NCBI GenBank assembly: GCA_964646615.1
Contig: CAZYEV010000034.1
Span: 1-64,000, forward strand
Origin: M3007 sp964646615
GTDB taxonomy: Bacteria; Bacteroidota; Bacteroidia; Chitinophagales; Saprospiraceae
Direction: 5' to 3'
Length of the DNA: 64,000 bases
A program made the position numbers and the translations under genes. Positions 43,510-52,168 of the stretch are shown here, piece after piece; the first letter of the stretch is position 1, and the number at the start of each line of letters is the position of its first letter. The notes below the pieces were generated by a model. It ran no database searches. It saw only the letters and a program-made list of their open reading frames with translations, and was not told the DNA's origin.

Positions 43510-44736
43510 TTACGAAGCTGGATCGGCTACATAACCCACAAACAGCATCGTATTGGTCGGAATGTGCCGCAACACCAACACGAATGGCTTATCAAACCAC
43601 AATTGGGGCGGCACGGAGGTTAGGCTAAAGCCAATGGATGTTACGGCAGCACCCTCAGCACCTTTTTCATCCACGTTCAGGACGGCTTTGTGCTTTACCT
43701 GACTGATAACGATGTTTCTGCCACTCGGGCTTGTGCCCATCGGCGTGAAATCGGCATCGCGCCCGGAGAAGGGCGCCCGAACGCCCAGCGCCTCCATGCT
43801 TCTTATCAGGTCGTTTTCATAGGACAGATTCAGCTTAGGGAAGAGCACCTCGGCCCGACCATAGACAATGCTATCGTACAAGGCCCGCCAGCGCTGAGGC
43901 GTCAGATTAAGATGCCACTGAGGGTCTGAGTTGCCCCATCCGGGCTGAATGAGGCCCAGGCTATACGTCGAGTCGCGGAAGGGAAGATCCACCAGCCGAA
44001 ATTGAGAGGTAGCGGCGAAGGTGAACGCGCGGTCGGCATAGACGAAGTCTGCCTGCACCTTGGAGCCGTCTGCGCGGGTAAAAGGCGCTTTGCGCGTGAG
44101 CTGGGGGGCAAAGCCCGTAGCCCAGTCGGCTTTGAAATGCAGGGCATTGATGAGGAAGGCCACATCGAGCGGCGTTATCTGGTCTAATATCTTGTCAATT
44201 TTGCCCTTCGTGTTGGTTTTCACCCAGCCATTGATGTGCTCGAGGGCCTCCGGGGCGGCGCTAAAGTTGAGGTTGTCGGCGCCGCTGTGGTAGTATTGCT
44301 GGAGGGTTTGCAGGAAAGGCTCTTTTACCGTGATGCGCCCGGCGTCGTAGAAGTACCGGTTAGCGACCGTAACGGTTGGGTGCCCGCTTTGCCTGGTGAG
44401 CAGCGCGTCTAAGTTGCGAGAGCCGGCATTAAGGTCGCTATTTGCCCACCCGCTGCAGCCCAGAAATGCCTGCAGCTCTTCGGCAGTCCTTCCGCGCGCA
44501 CCGTTGACGGCCATGGAGAACGCCGTCTGGATGCTGTACGGCGAAAGCAGCACATTTTGCTTAGGCTTTGCCAACTGCTCCTGGCGGAAGAGCGCCCAGC
44601 CTACGACCTGGCTCATTTGTGCAACACTGGCCACCTGCGCCGGCGCAACAGGCGGCAAAGGCGGAGCGTCCTTCCGACAACGGAGGGCAGAGAGGAAAAA
44701 CGACGCGACAAATAGAAGAACGAGGACTTTTTTCAT
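43510..44736 (-). CDS. Exported serpin (serine-protease inhibitor fold)
   Basis: 408 residues from ATG 44736. N-terminal signal sequence (MKKVLVLLFVASFFLSALRC) then the serpin fold: NVLLSPYSIQTAFSMAVNGA, INALHFKADWATGF, FPKLNLSYENDL and VLNVDEKGAEGAAVTS. The reactive loop has the small-residue hinge of inhibitory serpins, and by alignment to the antitrypsin layout the scissile bond would be Thr-Ser (SLT-SVPP). It ends with FDKPFVLVLRHIPTNTMLFVGYV. The cysteine may be lipidated, though -1 Arg is unusual. The frame before 44736 is upstream DNA. Confidence 0.93.
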   Translation of the reverse strand: MKKVLVLLFVASFFLSALRCRKDAPPLPPVAPAQVASVAQMSQVVGWALFRQEQLAKPKQNVLLSPYSIQTAFSMAVNGARGRTAEELQAFLGCSGWANSDLNAGSRNLDALLTRQSGHPTVTVANRYFYDAGRITVKEPFLQTLQQYYHSGADNLNFSAAPEALEHINGWVKTNTKGKIDKILDQITPLDVAFLINALHFKADWATGFAPQLTRKAPFTRADGSKVQADFVYADRAFTFAATSQFRLVDLPFRDSTYSLGLIQPGWGNSDPQWHLNLTPQRWRALYDSIVYGRAEVLFPKLNLSYENDLIRSMEALGVRAPFSGRDADFTPMGTSPSGRNIVISQVKHKAVLNVDEKGAEGAAVTSIGFSLTSVPPQLWFDKPFVLVLRHIPTNTMLFVGYVADPAS

Positions 44737-44810
44737 AAAAAACGCTTTTTCAGGTGAAGAGGAAGGGTTACCAACGCATGACGCAGCCGTCGCCCATAGC
44801 GCTGCGCATC

Positions 44811-44818
44811 CCAAAAAT
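44811..44818 (-). promoter_or_regulatory. Promoter -7 box of serpin gene
   Basis: Minus-strand TATTTTTG fits TAnnTTTG, 75 bases upstream of the serpin ATG. Confidence 0.55.
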
Positions 44819-44896
44819 AAACAGTTGCCGATATTTTCGGAGTCGGATAGCGTGTTAACAGGGGGTAAGTTAGCCACGAATGGGTTTTTGGCCTGG

Positions 44897-44933
44897 GAGG
44901 TGTCGTCTTCGAGGTACGAGAAAGCGACACCTC
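44897..44933. repeat. 37-bp REP-like hairpin element, copy 2
   Basis: The arms GAGGTGTCG and CGACACCTC pair perfectly; the centre holds TCTTCGAGGTACGAGAA. Same length as the copy at 5118-5154. The positions that are G-T pairs in copy 1 are Watson-Crick pairs here. Confidence 0.8.
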
Positions 44934-45177
44934 TCAGAATGACTAAACGAGTTTTTACCACCAAGCCATAAAAAGGCCAGCCCCGAAACACCATGCAGGC
45001 AGGACACGAGGTAAAAGGCCTGCAAGAAGAGCAAGCCCTTGAGTACAAGGGACTTACCCCGGCTAATTGCTCCGCCAGAAGGGTAGGGCTTTCGTAAAAG
45101 TAGGGCAAGGTTGTATCTCCTATCTTGATCAATGCGACCGCCCTGAGGGTGTTAAAGTAATGCGCAAGCAGTTATCT

Positions 45178-45358
45178 GGCACATTTTTGGCTGCTTAAAA
45201 AGTGCCTTTTGAGGTGCAGAAACGATGCGCTACGAAAGGCCACGGTTTTGGGAATTGAGTCCTCCTCCAAAAAGCGCGTGTAATCCCGTGAACTGCGCTT
45301 TTCTTTTTCAATCCGCCTTGCGGCTGCCCGGGCTTCCCTCCAGGCAGCCGCTTTTTTT
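45178..45358 (+). other. Structured intergenic segment, possible small RNA
   Basis: Three hairpins follow each other on the plus strand: 45178-45206 (GGCAC/GTGCC plus a T5/A5 stem), 45270-45302 (AAAAGCGC/GCGCTTTT followed by CTTTTT) and 45320-45351 (9 bp plus T7). No protein frame with recognisable features lies here. No TAnnTTTG promoter was found on the plus strand, so the call is tentative. Confidence 0.35.
45320..45351 (+). terminator. Intrinsic terminator without an obvious upstream gene
   Basis: GCGGCTGCC and GGCAGCCGC form a 9-bp stem followed by seven T residues on the plus strand. The nearest plus-strand gene upstream ends at 43341, beyond the minus-strand serpin. Confidence 0.75.
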
Positions 45359-45485
45359 CTCGACCACTGAAAACCAACGGTATTGACCACTGCGGCCCTG
45401 GCATATGCGGTTTCTCAGGAATTTGCGCCCATGAGTTCGCGCTTCAAAGGCAATGTTACTGGCGGCGGGAGTGCCGGATAAGCCC

Positions 45486-45493
45486 TACTTTTG
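45486..45493 (+). promoter_or_regulatory. Promoter -7 box of porP/sprF-like gene
   Basis: TACTTTTG fits TAnnTTTG, 32 bases before the ATG at 45525. Confidence 0.6.
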
Positions 45494-45524
45494 GCGGCGC
45501 TAAACAAAGGCGCGCATTGGGTTT

Positions 45525-46580
45525 ATGGCATTTCGACTTCTGGCCACAGGGATGTTCTGGCTGCTTCTGGTGTCCGGCCTGTTGGGGCAAGACGCTCGTT
45601 TTTCGCAGTTTTACGCCTCGCCGTGGAACCTCAATCCGGCGCTTACGGGTGCCTTCGAAGGCCGCTGGCGCGCCACGGCCAACTACCGCGACCAATGGAG
45701 CAGCATCCTGTCGCCCGTGCCGTTTCGCACCTATTCGGCGGCAGCCGACGTGCGCTTTGACGTAGGCGCTTACGACCACTTTGCCATAGGCGTGGGAGCG
45801 CTGCACGACGAAGCAGGCACAGCGCGCTTTTCCCAAAACAAGGCCCATTTGGGCGGCGCTTTTCTGAAGCAAATCAGCGGTGGACCGCGCCGGACCGCTC
45901 ATGTGCTGAGCGCCGGCGCGCAGCTGGGCTTTGGCCAGAACAGCGCCGACTGGGGCAGGGTATGGTTCAGCCGCCAGTTTGACCCGCTGCAGGAGCGGCC
46001 CGACTTCAATGCACCCAATGGCGAGCCGAATGCCCAGGGCAACTCCAGCCCATATTTGGATTTTAACGCCGGCCTGCTGTGGTACGCCGTGTCGCCGCGC
46101 AGCGATGGTTTCTGGACGCTGGGCATCGCCTGGCATCACCTCAACCGACCCAATGTGGCCTTACTGGCCGACAACCTCAGCGAGCGCCTCTACCTGCGCT
46201 GGACGGCGCACGCCGGCGGCTTGCTGCCCCTTAGTGAACAAATGGGCCTGATGCCTGCCCTGCTGCTGATGAGTCAGGGCCCGGCCCGCGAGCTGAACGC
46301 CGGCGCCGCCATTCGCTATTCCAACGGCGACCGCAACGAGCTGGCTCTGCGCGCCGGAGCGTGGGCGCGCGTCGTGAACCGCCTCCACCAGGGCGTGCAA
46401 ACCGACGCCGTGATAGCCGTCGTCATGCTCGAGCTGGAACGCTGGATGCTGGGCCTCAGCTACGATATGACCACCTCCTCGCTAGCGCGCGTCAACAATT
46501 CGCGCGGCGCCTTCGAGCTGTCGCTCACCTATTACCACCCGGCCGTTCGGCGCTCGCGCGTCGTGTGTCCGCGGTTTTAA
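45525..46580 (+). CDS. PorP/SprF-family type IX secretion outer-membrane protein
   Basis: 351 residues. Signal peptide to about residue 22, then the family opening DARFSQFYASPWNLNPALTGAFEGRWRATANYRDQWSS, seen in nearly all PorP/SprF proteins. The rest is beta-strand-rich (barrel), ending ELSLTYYHPAV. Members act as outer-membrane attachment or channel components for T9SS cargo and gliding adhesins; this copy is not next to other T9SS core genes. Confidence 0.93.
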   Translation: MAFRLLATGMFWLLLVSGLLGQDARFSQFYASPWNLNPALTGAFEGRWRATANYRDQWSSILSPVPFRTYSAAADVRFDVGAYDHFAIGVGALHDEAGTARFSQNKAHLGGAFLKQISGGPRRTAHVLSAGAQLGFGQNSADWGRVWFSRQFDPLQERPDFNAPNGEPNAQGNSSPYLDFNAGLLWYAVSPRSDGFWTLGIAWHHLNRPNVALLADNLSERLYLRWTAHAGGLLPLSEQMGLMPALLLMSQGPARELNAGAAIRYSNGDRNELALRAGAWARVVNRLHQGVQTDAVIAVVMLELERWMLGLSYDMTTSSLARVNNSRGAFELSLTYYHPAVRRSRVVCPRF

Positions 46581-46652
46581 ACATCTGTTTTTCAGGCTGA
46601 TGCCTGCTATTTTGCCTGTACACTTTTTGCTGTCTCTGGGAAACACCCGCGC

Positions 46653-47498
46653 ATGAACCTGAAGTTTTTACTGCCTACGTTTCGCAATCGCTACCGCTTC
46701 GTGCAAGCCTGTCTGGAGCGCTACACCCCACCTACGGAGGGCAAGCCTGCTGTGTCGCAAGCGCTCAATCTGGGCACAGGCGAAGGCGATTACGACCGAA
46801 TGCTGGCCGCCTACTGCCAACAGGTGGTGGGCTGCGACGTCAACGAAGACGACCTGGCCTGCGCCCGCGCTGTAAATGCCGACGTGCCCAACGTAACTTA
46901 CGAAAAAAACGACGCTCTGAACCTGAGTTACCCGGATGCGGCCTTTGACGTGGTCGTCTCATGCGAAGTCATCGAACACGTGGGCGAGCCGCGTCGCATG
47001 TTGGCCGAAGTTTACCGCGTGCTGCGCCCGGGCGGTCGGGTGTTCCTGACGTTCCCCAATCGCGGTTTCCCATTCACCTACGACCCCATCAACTACATCT
47101 GGCTGCGCCTGCGCAAGCCGAACCAGCGCGAGTACGCCATCGCACAGGGCGCCTATGCGTTCGGGCACACGTACCTGATTGACCGCCGCGAGTTTCTGCA
47201 ATGGGTACAGGAACAGGGCTTTGAGGTGCTGGAACAGCGCGGCCTGAGTCACTATCTCGTGGGCCTGCTGGAAATGTACCACACCGGTTTGCTGCAGCGC
47301 CTGCTCAAGCGCAACGCCCAAAATACGACGGATACGCAGACGCCCTCCATTGCCATACAGCCGCGCAGCAGCCGACCGCCCCGCCTGGCTGTGCTCACGG
47401 ATGCCATTTTGTGGCTCGACCGCGCCTTGTTCGGCTGGTCGAGCGCCAGCGTAGGCGTAGGAGTGGTGTTGGCGAAACCCGAAAAGCCCAGCGCCTGA
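46653..47498 (+). CDS. Class I SAM-dependent methyltransferase
   Basis: 281 residues. SAM motif I is LNLGTGEGDYDRML, followed by VVGCDVNEDDL (acidic loop) and the Methyltransf_11 pattern DVVVSCEVIEHVGEPRRMLAEVYRVLRPGGRVFLTFPN. The C-terminal part with two weak hydrophobic segments is unusual and may associate with membrane. Its place before a membrane glycosyltransferase suggests a role in surface glycan or lipid modification (inference). Confidence 0.85.
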   Translation: MNLKFLLPTFRNRYRFVQACLERYTPPTEGKPAVSQALNLGTGEGDYDRMLAAYCQQVVGCDVNEDDLACARAVNADVPNVTYEKNDALNLSYPDAAFDVVVSCEVIEHVGEPRRMLAEVYRVLRPGGRVFLTFPNRGFPFTYDPINYIWLRLRKPNQREYAIAQGAYAFGHTYLIDRREFLQWVQEQGFEVLEQRGLSHYLVGLLEMYHTGLLQRLLKRNAQNTTDTQTPSIAIQPRSSRPPRLAVLTDAILWLDRALFGWSSASVGVGVVLAKPEKPSA

Positions 47499-47528
47499 AC
47501 TTTTCATCAAAACCAACGCGAAGCAATC

Positions 47529-49475
47529 ATGGCCAAACCGCAAAAAAAGACTGCTAAGACCGCCACCAGGCCCTCCGTCGCTGCGGAAAGCCGCCTCCCC
47601 AGACGCGGCCCCAATTGGGCCAGATTCTTGGAGCAATGGGACCACTTCCTCAACGCCCGGTGGGTGTGGGTTTCGGCGGCTATCTTCTTAGTTTCCTTAG
47701 CCATCCGATACACCTACTTCCAGGAAGCCCGCCAATCGCCGGCCAGCACCATGCACACGTGGAACAGCAGCGATATGGAATTCTACCACGCTGTGGCCAA
47801 ACGGCTGGCCTCGGGCGACTGGTTGCTGGACACCGCCATGCAACCCTACCACACCTGGCACGACGAGGTGGCACAACTCGTGTTTGAGCAACGCCCCGAA
47901 GAAGCCCAGGCATATTACCAACGCTACCCCAAACCCGACAGCCTCGGCGGCGGCATTGACACGCTGGCCGCGCGCAAAGCCTTCATTTCCGATAAAATGG
48001 GCGGGAAAATCTTCTACCAGGACCCACTGTACTCCTACTTGATTGCACTCACCTATAAAATTACCGGCTCGACCGACCCGCACTGGGTGTACGCCTGGCA
48101 AATGCTGCTGGGCGCGCTGATGAACGTGCTGGTCTTCTGGCTGGGGCGCCTGCTTTTTGGCCCCTTGGCCGGTCTCCTGGGCGCGCTGTTGGTCATGCTC
48201 TCCGGGCCGGTGATGGTGTACGAAATGACGCTGCTGCGCTCGACCCTGACGGCTTTCCTGGCGGTGCTCTCGCTGTATGCTTATGTGCGTACCTTAAAAC
48301 GGCCCACATTAGCCAATGCTATTGGGCTGGGTATGGTGGCTGCCCTTTCCATGCTCAACCAATCTTATTTCCTGGCCTTCTGGCTGCCGGCATTTGCCTG
48401 GTTGGCCTGGCAACTGCGCGACCAGCGCCCGGTAATGTGGAAAACGTTAGGTGCCACTGTAGCCGCCTGGTTGCTGGCTCTGTCGCCACTCTTTTATCGC
48501 AATGCCGCCGTGGGCGCGCCCCTAACGGCGTTTTCGGGCGCTGGCCCCATCATTTACGTGAGCTACAACGGCCCTACAGCCCACCCTCTGGAGCCTAATT
48601 TTTGGGATGCCAAAACGACAGTGGACCTGTTTCTCAAAAGTGAGGGTTCGCTGCTCAAAGCCATTCCTGTTTGCCTGGAGGCCTTTCCTTCGTCCAGCGA
48701 ACTATGGCGCGTGTATCGCGAGAAGCTTCAGAGCCTGTTCATCTGGATGGAAATTCCGAACAACATCAGCTATTACATGTACCGGCAGTTTTCGCCCACG
48801 CTGGCTGCCCTGCCCGCACCTTACTATTGGATAGCGCCTTTGGGCCTGGTGGGGTTTGTGCTGGGCTTTTGGCGCTTGCGGCGTGATTTCCTGCCTTATT
48901 TCCTGATGCTGGTCGTCAGCGCATTGCCGCTCTTTTTGAGCACCAGCGTGGCGCGTTACCGCACGCCGTTTGTAGTGCTGATGACCTTGCTGGCCGCCTA
49001 CGTCGTTGTGGCGCTGGTGAAAATGCTGCTGGAAAGGCAGCTCAAAGCCGCTGCCGTAACTGCTGTACTCCTCGTAGGCGCTGCGGCCTTCACCTGGAAC
49101 ATTCGCGAGCGGCGGTTTTTCCCGTTTTATCCCAACGACATTGTGCCTGTTTATCTCATTCATTACTCCAATCGGTTGGTGCAATTGGAACTCGAGAAGA
49201 AATACCCGGAATACACCGCCCTGTTGGGCGAGTTTCTGGGCTACCTGCCCGACTACTTCTATGAGTTGAACATCAATTCTCGATTGCGCCAGACTAACGA
49301 GGCCGGTTGCTGCCGTTTTGTATCGCGTTTCTTTGAAATGCAGTCCATCTTTTTGGGTGAATTGGGCCGCACTGACGAAGCGCGCAAATACGGCGAACGC
49401 GCCCAAATCCTGCGCACGCTGGCCGACGAATTTGACCAGCGGCTGGAAATGAAGAAAAAAATGCAATCGCAATAA
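47529..49475 (+). CDS. Polytopic glycosyltransferase (GT39/PMT-like)
   Basis: 648 residues. After a basic 40-residue start comes a first membrane helix, then the acidic luminal loop NSSDMEFYHAVAKRLASGDWLLD typical of GT-C enzymes, and about ten more helices (for example LLGALMNVLVFWLGRLLFGPLAGLLGALLVML). A C-terminal soluble part with TPR-like helices (LGELGRTDEARKYGERAQ) ends the protein. GT-C enzymes transfer sugars from polyprenyl-phosphate donors; the acceptor is unknown. Confidence 0.85.
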   Translation: MAKPQKKTAKTATRPSVAAESRLPRRGPNWARFLEQWDHFLNARWVWVSAAIFLVSLAIRYTYFQEARQSPASTMHTWNSSDMEFYHAVAKRLASGDWLLDTAMQPYHTWHDEVAQLVFEQRPEEAQAYYQRYPKPDSLGGGIDTLAARKAFISDKMGGKIFYQDPLYSYLIALTYKITGSTDPHWVYAWQMLLGALMNVLVFWLGRLLFGPLAGLLGALLVMLSGPVMVYEMTLLRSTLTAFLAVLSLYAYVRTLKRPTLANAIGLGMVAALSMLNQSYFLAFWLPAFAWLAWQLRDQRPVMWKTLGATVAAWLLALSPLFYRNAAVGAPLTAFSGAGPIIYVSYNGPTAHPLEPNFWDAKTTVDLFLKSEGSLLKAIPVCLEAFPSSSELWRVYREKLQSLFIWMEIPNNISYYMYRQFSPTLAALPAPYYWIAPLGLVGFVLGFWRLRRDFLPYFLMLVVSALPLFLSTSVARYRTPFVVLMTLLAAYVVVALVKMLLERQLKAAAVTAVLLVGAAAFTWNIRERRFFPFYPNDIVPVYLIHYSNRLVQLELEKKYPEYTALLGEFLGYLPDYFYELNINSRLRQTNEAGCCRFVSRFFEMQSIFLGELGRTDEARKYGERAQILRTLADEFDQRLEMKKKMQSQ

Positions 49476-49556
49476 GCAGCCATAAAAGGCCTTTTTTGTC
49501 CGTCCTCACGGTACACTTATCCTCTTTTCCCCTCACCCTCAACCTTTTCGCATGCT

Positions 49557-51467
49557 ATGAAAAAGTATCTGCTCCTTTGCTTGCTCCTTGCCGCCGTTGC
49601 TTTCAACGCTTTAGCGCAAACCAGCCCGCTGAAAATCACGCCCGAACGCCCGCAACCCGGCAAACTGCTATTGCTGGAATACGACCTGGCCAAAAGCCCG
49701 CTGGCCAACAGCACCGACCCAGTGGAAATGATCGTGCACGAATACGCTGCCGACCAGCCCCGCACTATACCCGTGTATGCCTACCGCGATGCGCAGCGCC
49801 TGCACGGCCACGTGAACCCGAGCGAAGATGCCTCCGTGTTGCTCATCACCTTCAAAGCCAGCAGCCGCATGGACAACAACCAGGGCCAGGGCTATTTCAT
49901 CTACCTGCACAACGCCAAGGGCGAAGTGCTGCCCGCCAGCTGGGCCGCCCACGCCGTTGTGTATCGCGACTGGGGGAATGTGGCTGAATTAGACCGTAAG
50001 GCCAACATCGCTCAGGAACTCTTCGAACGCGCCTTCAAGGCCGATGCTCGCCTGAAGAACACCTTTGCCTCCGCCTACGCCAACTGCCTGCTGGCCGTCA
50101 AACGCGGCGACGACGGCAAAAAAGAAGCCCTGGAAGTGCTGAAAGCCGCGGCCACCAACTCACAAACCTCGGAAAAAGAATTGGTGGCCATATCGCGCCT
50201 TCTCGACCGCCTCAGCGCTACCGACGAGGCCAACCAGCTGCGCGAACGCATGAAGCGCGAATACCCAAAAGGCATCTACGCCCGCCAAACCCGCCAGCGT
50301 GAAATACGCACCATGACCGAAACTACCCAAATGGAGCAGGCTATTGAGAAGTATCAAAAAGACTTCCCACCCACTACCCACGAAGAAAAACAGGAACTCA
50401 GCCAACTGTACAGCCTGCTGGCTATAAAAGCTCTCGGCGAAAAAAACTGGGACAAAGCCAAAGCCTATGCCGCCCAAATGACGCCCGATGCCCGCGCCAG
50501 CCTCTACAACAATACTGCTTGGGAACTGGCTGAAAACGGCGAGCATTTAGACCAGGCACTCGCCATGGCTAAAGAAGCTACCCAATGGGCCGAAAGCGAG
50601 CTGCGCAACCCTCAGGCGCCCAAACCGCCCTACATGCCCTATGCCGACTGGGAAGAAAACTTGCGCTTCGCCTTCGCGCAGTACGCCGACACGTATGCTT
50701 TCGTCCTCAGCCAACAAGGCCAACACGACACCGCCCTGGCCTATCAAACGCGCGTCGTCGAATACAGCAAGGGTAAAGAAGCCGAACTCAACGAACGCTA
50801 CACCAAATACTTAGAGCACGTCAAATCGCCCGAACTGCGCTACCGCCTCGAAGGCTTCATCATGCAGGGCAATGCCACCCCGGCCATGAAGGAGCAGTTC
50901 AAACGCCTGTACGCTGCCGAAGACAAATCCGCTGCCGGCGCCGATGCTTACTTAGCGCAATTGGAGAAAAAAGCCCGCGAACACCAGAAAAAGGAATTGG
51001 CCAACAAGATGATTGACCAGCCCGCCCCCACCTTCCGACTGAAAAACCTCGCCGGCAAGGAAGTCAGCCTCGAAGAACTGCGCGGCAAAGTGGTCGTCAT
51101 TGACTTCTGGGCCACCTGGTGCGGCCCTTGCAAAGCTTCCTTCCCTGGCATGCAAAAAGCCCAAGACCTCTACAAAAACGACCCCGAAGTGGTCTTCCTC
51201 TTCGTGGATACCTGGGAAAGCGCCGCCAACAAAGAGAAGAACGCCGCCGACTTCATCAACAGCAAAGGCTACACCTTCGAGGTGCTTATGGACAACGACA
51301 ACCAGGTCGTAACCGCCTATGGCGTCTCCGGCATCCCGACCAAGTTCGTCGTGGACAAACAAGGCCGCATCCGCTTCAAAAGCATCGGCTTCTCCGGCGA
51401 CAACGACGCCCTCGTCGCCGAAATGCAAAGCATGGTGGAACTGGTCAAAACCGCTTCGGCAAAATGA
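49557..51467 (+). CDS. TlpA-like thioredoxin-fold protein with long helical N-terminal part
   Basis: 636 residues. Signal peptide ends NALAQ (residue 21). A beta-rich segment (25-140) precedes a TPR-like helical region (150-480). Residues about 490-630 are a TlpA/AhpC-type thioredoxin domain: TFRLKNLAGKEVSLEELRGKVVVIDFWATWCGPCK, with the WCGPC redox site, a cis-Pro in GVSGIPTKFVVD. It would be a periplasmic or outer-membrane disulphide reductase. Similar large TlpA proteins are common in Bacteroidota. Confidence 0.92.
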   Translation: MKKYLLLCLLLAAVAFNALAQTSPLKITPERPQPGKLLLLEYDLAKSPLANSTDPVEMIVHEYAADQPRTIPVYAYRDAQRLHGHVNPSEDASVLLITFKASSRMDNNQGQGYFIYLHNAKGEVLPASWAAHAVVYRDWGNVAELDRKANIAQELFERAFKADARLKNTFASAYANCLLAVKRGDDGKKEALEVLKAAATNSQTSEKELVAISRLLDRLSATDEANQLRERMKREYPKGIYARQTRQREIRTMTETTQMEQAIEKYQKDFPPTTHEEKQELSQLYSLLAIKALGEKNWDKAKAYAAQMTPDARASLYNNTAWELAENGEHLDQALAMAKEATQWAESELRNPQAPKPPYMPYADWEENLRFAFAQYADTYAFVLSQQGQHDTALAYQTRVVEYSKGKEAELNERYTKYLEHVKSPELRYRLEGFIMQGNATPAMKEQFKRLYAAEDKSAAGADAYLAQLEKKAREHQKKELANKMIDQPAPTFRLKNLAGKEVSLEELRGKVVVIDFWATWCGPCKASFPGMQKAQDLYKNDPEVVFLFVDTWESAANKEKNAADFINSKGYTFEVLMDNDNQVVTAYGVSGIPTKFVVDKQGRIRFKSIGFSGDNDALVAEMQSMVELVKTASAK

Positions 51468-51480
51468 ACCGTTAGAGTAG

Positions 51481-51531
51481 CTCGGCTGAGGCTTCTTGCC
51501 TCGCCGAGAACTATTCCCAGGGTTCTACCCT
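51481..51531. repeat. Double-hairpin dispersed repeat, copy B
   Basis: CTCGGCTGAGGC pairs with GCCTCGCCGAG around TTCTT, then CTATTCCCAGGGTTCTACCC forms a second small stem. It matches copy A at 10761-10807 in order, spacing and core sequence, and may serve as terminator of the preceding gene. Confidence 0.65.
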
Positions 51532-51551
51532 AACCGACGACAGGCAAACGC

Positions 51552-51989
51552 ATGAAATCTCCTTTTCAAATCCCCGTCAGCGTGCGGTGGGCCGATCTGG
51601 ACCCCAACGGGCATGTGCGCCACTCGGTCTATTACGACTGGGGTGCCTCGGTACGTATGGCCTTCCTGTCGGCCCATGGCCTGACCATCGAGCGCATGGC
51701 GGCAGAGGGCTTTGGGCCTATTCTGTTCCGCGAAGAAGCCGTCTTCCGGCGCGAGGTGCGCTACGGCGATGAACTCAGTATGGGTCTGCTGCTGGCCAAA
51801 GCCCGACCCGACGGCTCACGCTTCACCTTCCGCCATGACCTGGTGCGTGCCGACGGCACCCTGTGCGCTGTCATCACGGTAGATGGAGCATGGTTAGATT
51901 TGCACCGCCGAAAACTGACCGTGCCCCCAGCCACAGTGGCGGAAATGTTCGCCCTGTGGCCCAAAACGGAGGATTTCACTGTGCTCTAA
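51552..51989 (+). CDS. Hotdog-fold acyl-CoA thioesterase (4HBT family)
   Basis: 145 residues. The 4HBT signature is VSVRWADLDPNGHVRHSVYYDW with the catalytic-type Asp in WADLDPNGH. A second conserved part is VFRREVRYGDELSMG. The enzyme would hydrolyse acyl-CoA thioesters in the cytoplasm; chain length is not predictable. Confidence 0.9.
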   Translation: MKSPFQIPVSVRWADLDPNGHVRHSVYYDWGASVRMAFLSAHGLTIERMAAEGFGPILFREEAVFRREVRYGDELSMGLLLAKARPDGSRFTFRHDLVRADGTLCAVITVDGAWLDLHRRKLTVPPATVAEMFALWPKTEDFTVL

Positions 51990-52011
51990 AACCCGAAGAC
52001 CCGAAAGAAAC

Positions 52012-52034
52012 CTATTTCCAGAGTTTTACCCTGA
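52012..52034. repeat. Partial copy of the CTATTCCCAGGG repeat
   Basis: CTATTTCCAGAGTTTTACCC resembles the second half of the element at 51511-51531 with a few changes. The first hairpin is missing. Confidence 0.4.
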
Positions 52035-52086
52035 ATACTGTAAGGCGTTTACCGTTTTTTGCCGGGCATTTTGGGCAAAATGAGTG

Positions 52087-52161
52087 GCCAAACAAGTTTG
52101 GCGGCTACTGGGCTAAACAAGTTTAGCCGCTACGGGGCCAAACGAGTTTGGCGGTTACGAG
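52087..52161. repeat. Three 25-bp palindrome units in tandem
   Basis: Units start at 52087, 52112 and 52137, exactly 25 bases apart. Each has a 16-bp palindrome (GCCAAACAAGTTTGGC, GCTAAACAAGTTTAGC, GCCAAACGAGTTTGGC) plus a spacer like GGCTACGGG. The second unit changes both arms (C to T and G to A) so pairing is kept. The array ends 8 bases before the start of the glycosyltransferase gene. Related units are at 56901 and 57675. Confidence 0.85.
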
Positions 52162-52168
52162 GTTGGTT

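Noticed and set aside
45172..45390. 72-residue minus-strand frame in the structured segment
   Set aside because: It passes through three hairpins, is unusually rich in Arg/Lys/Ala and has no known homology pattern.
49484..49495. AAAAGGCCTTTT followed by T-run as a terminator after the GT39 gene
   Set aside because: It is a palindrome with no loop, so it cannot fold as an intrinsic terminator hairpin.
52087..52161. CRISPR-like array
   Set aside because: The 25-bp units are tandem with no unique spacers and no cas genes are nearby.
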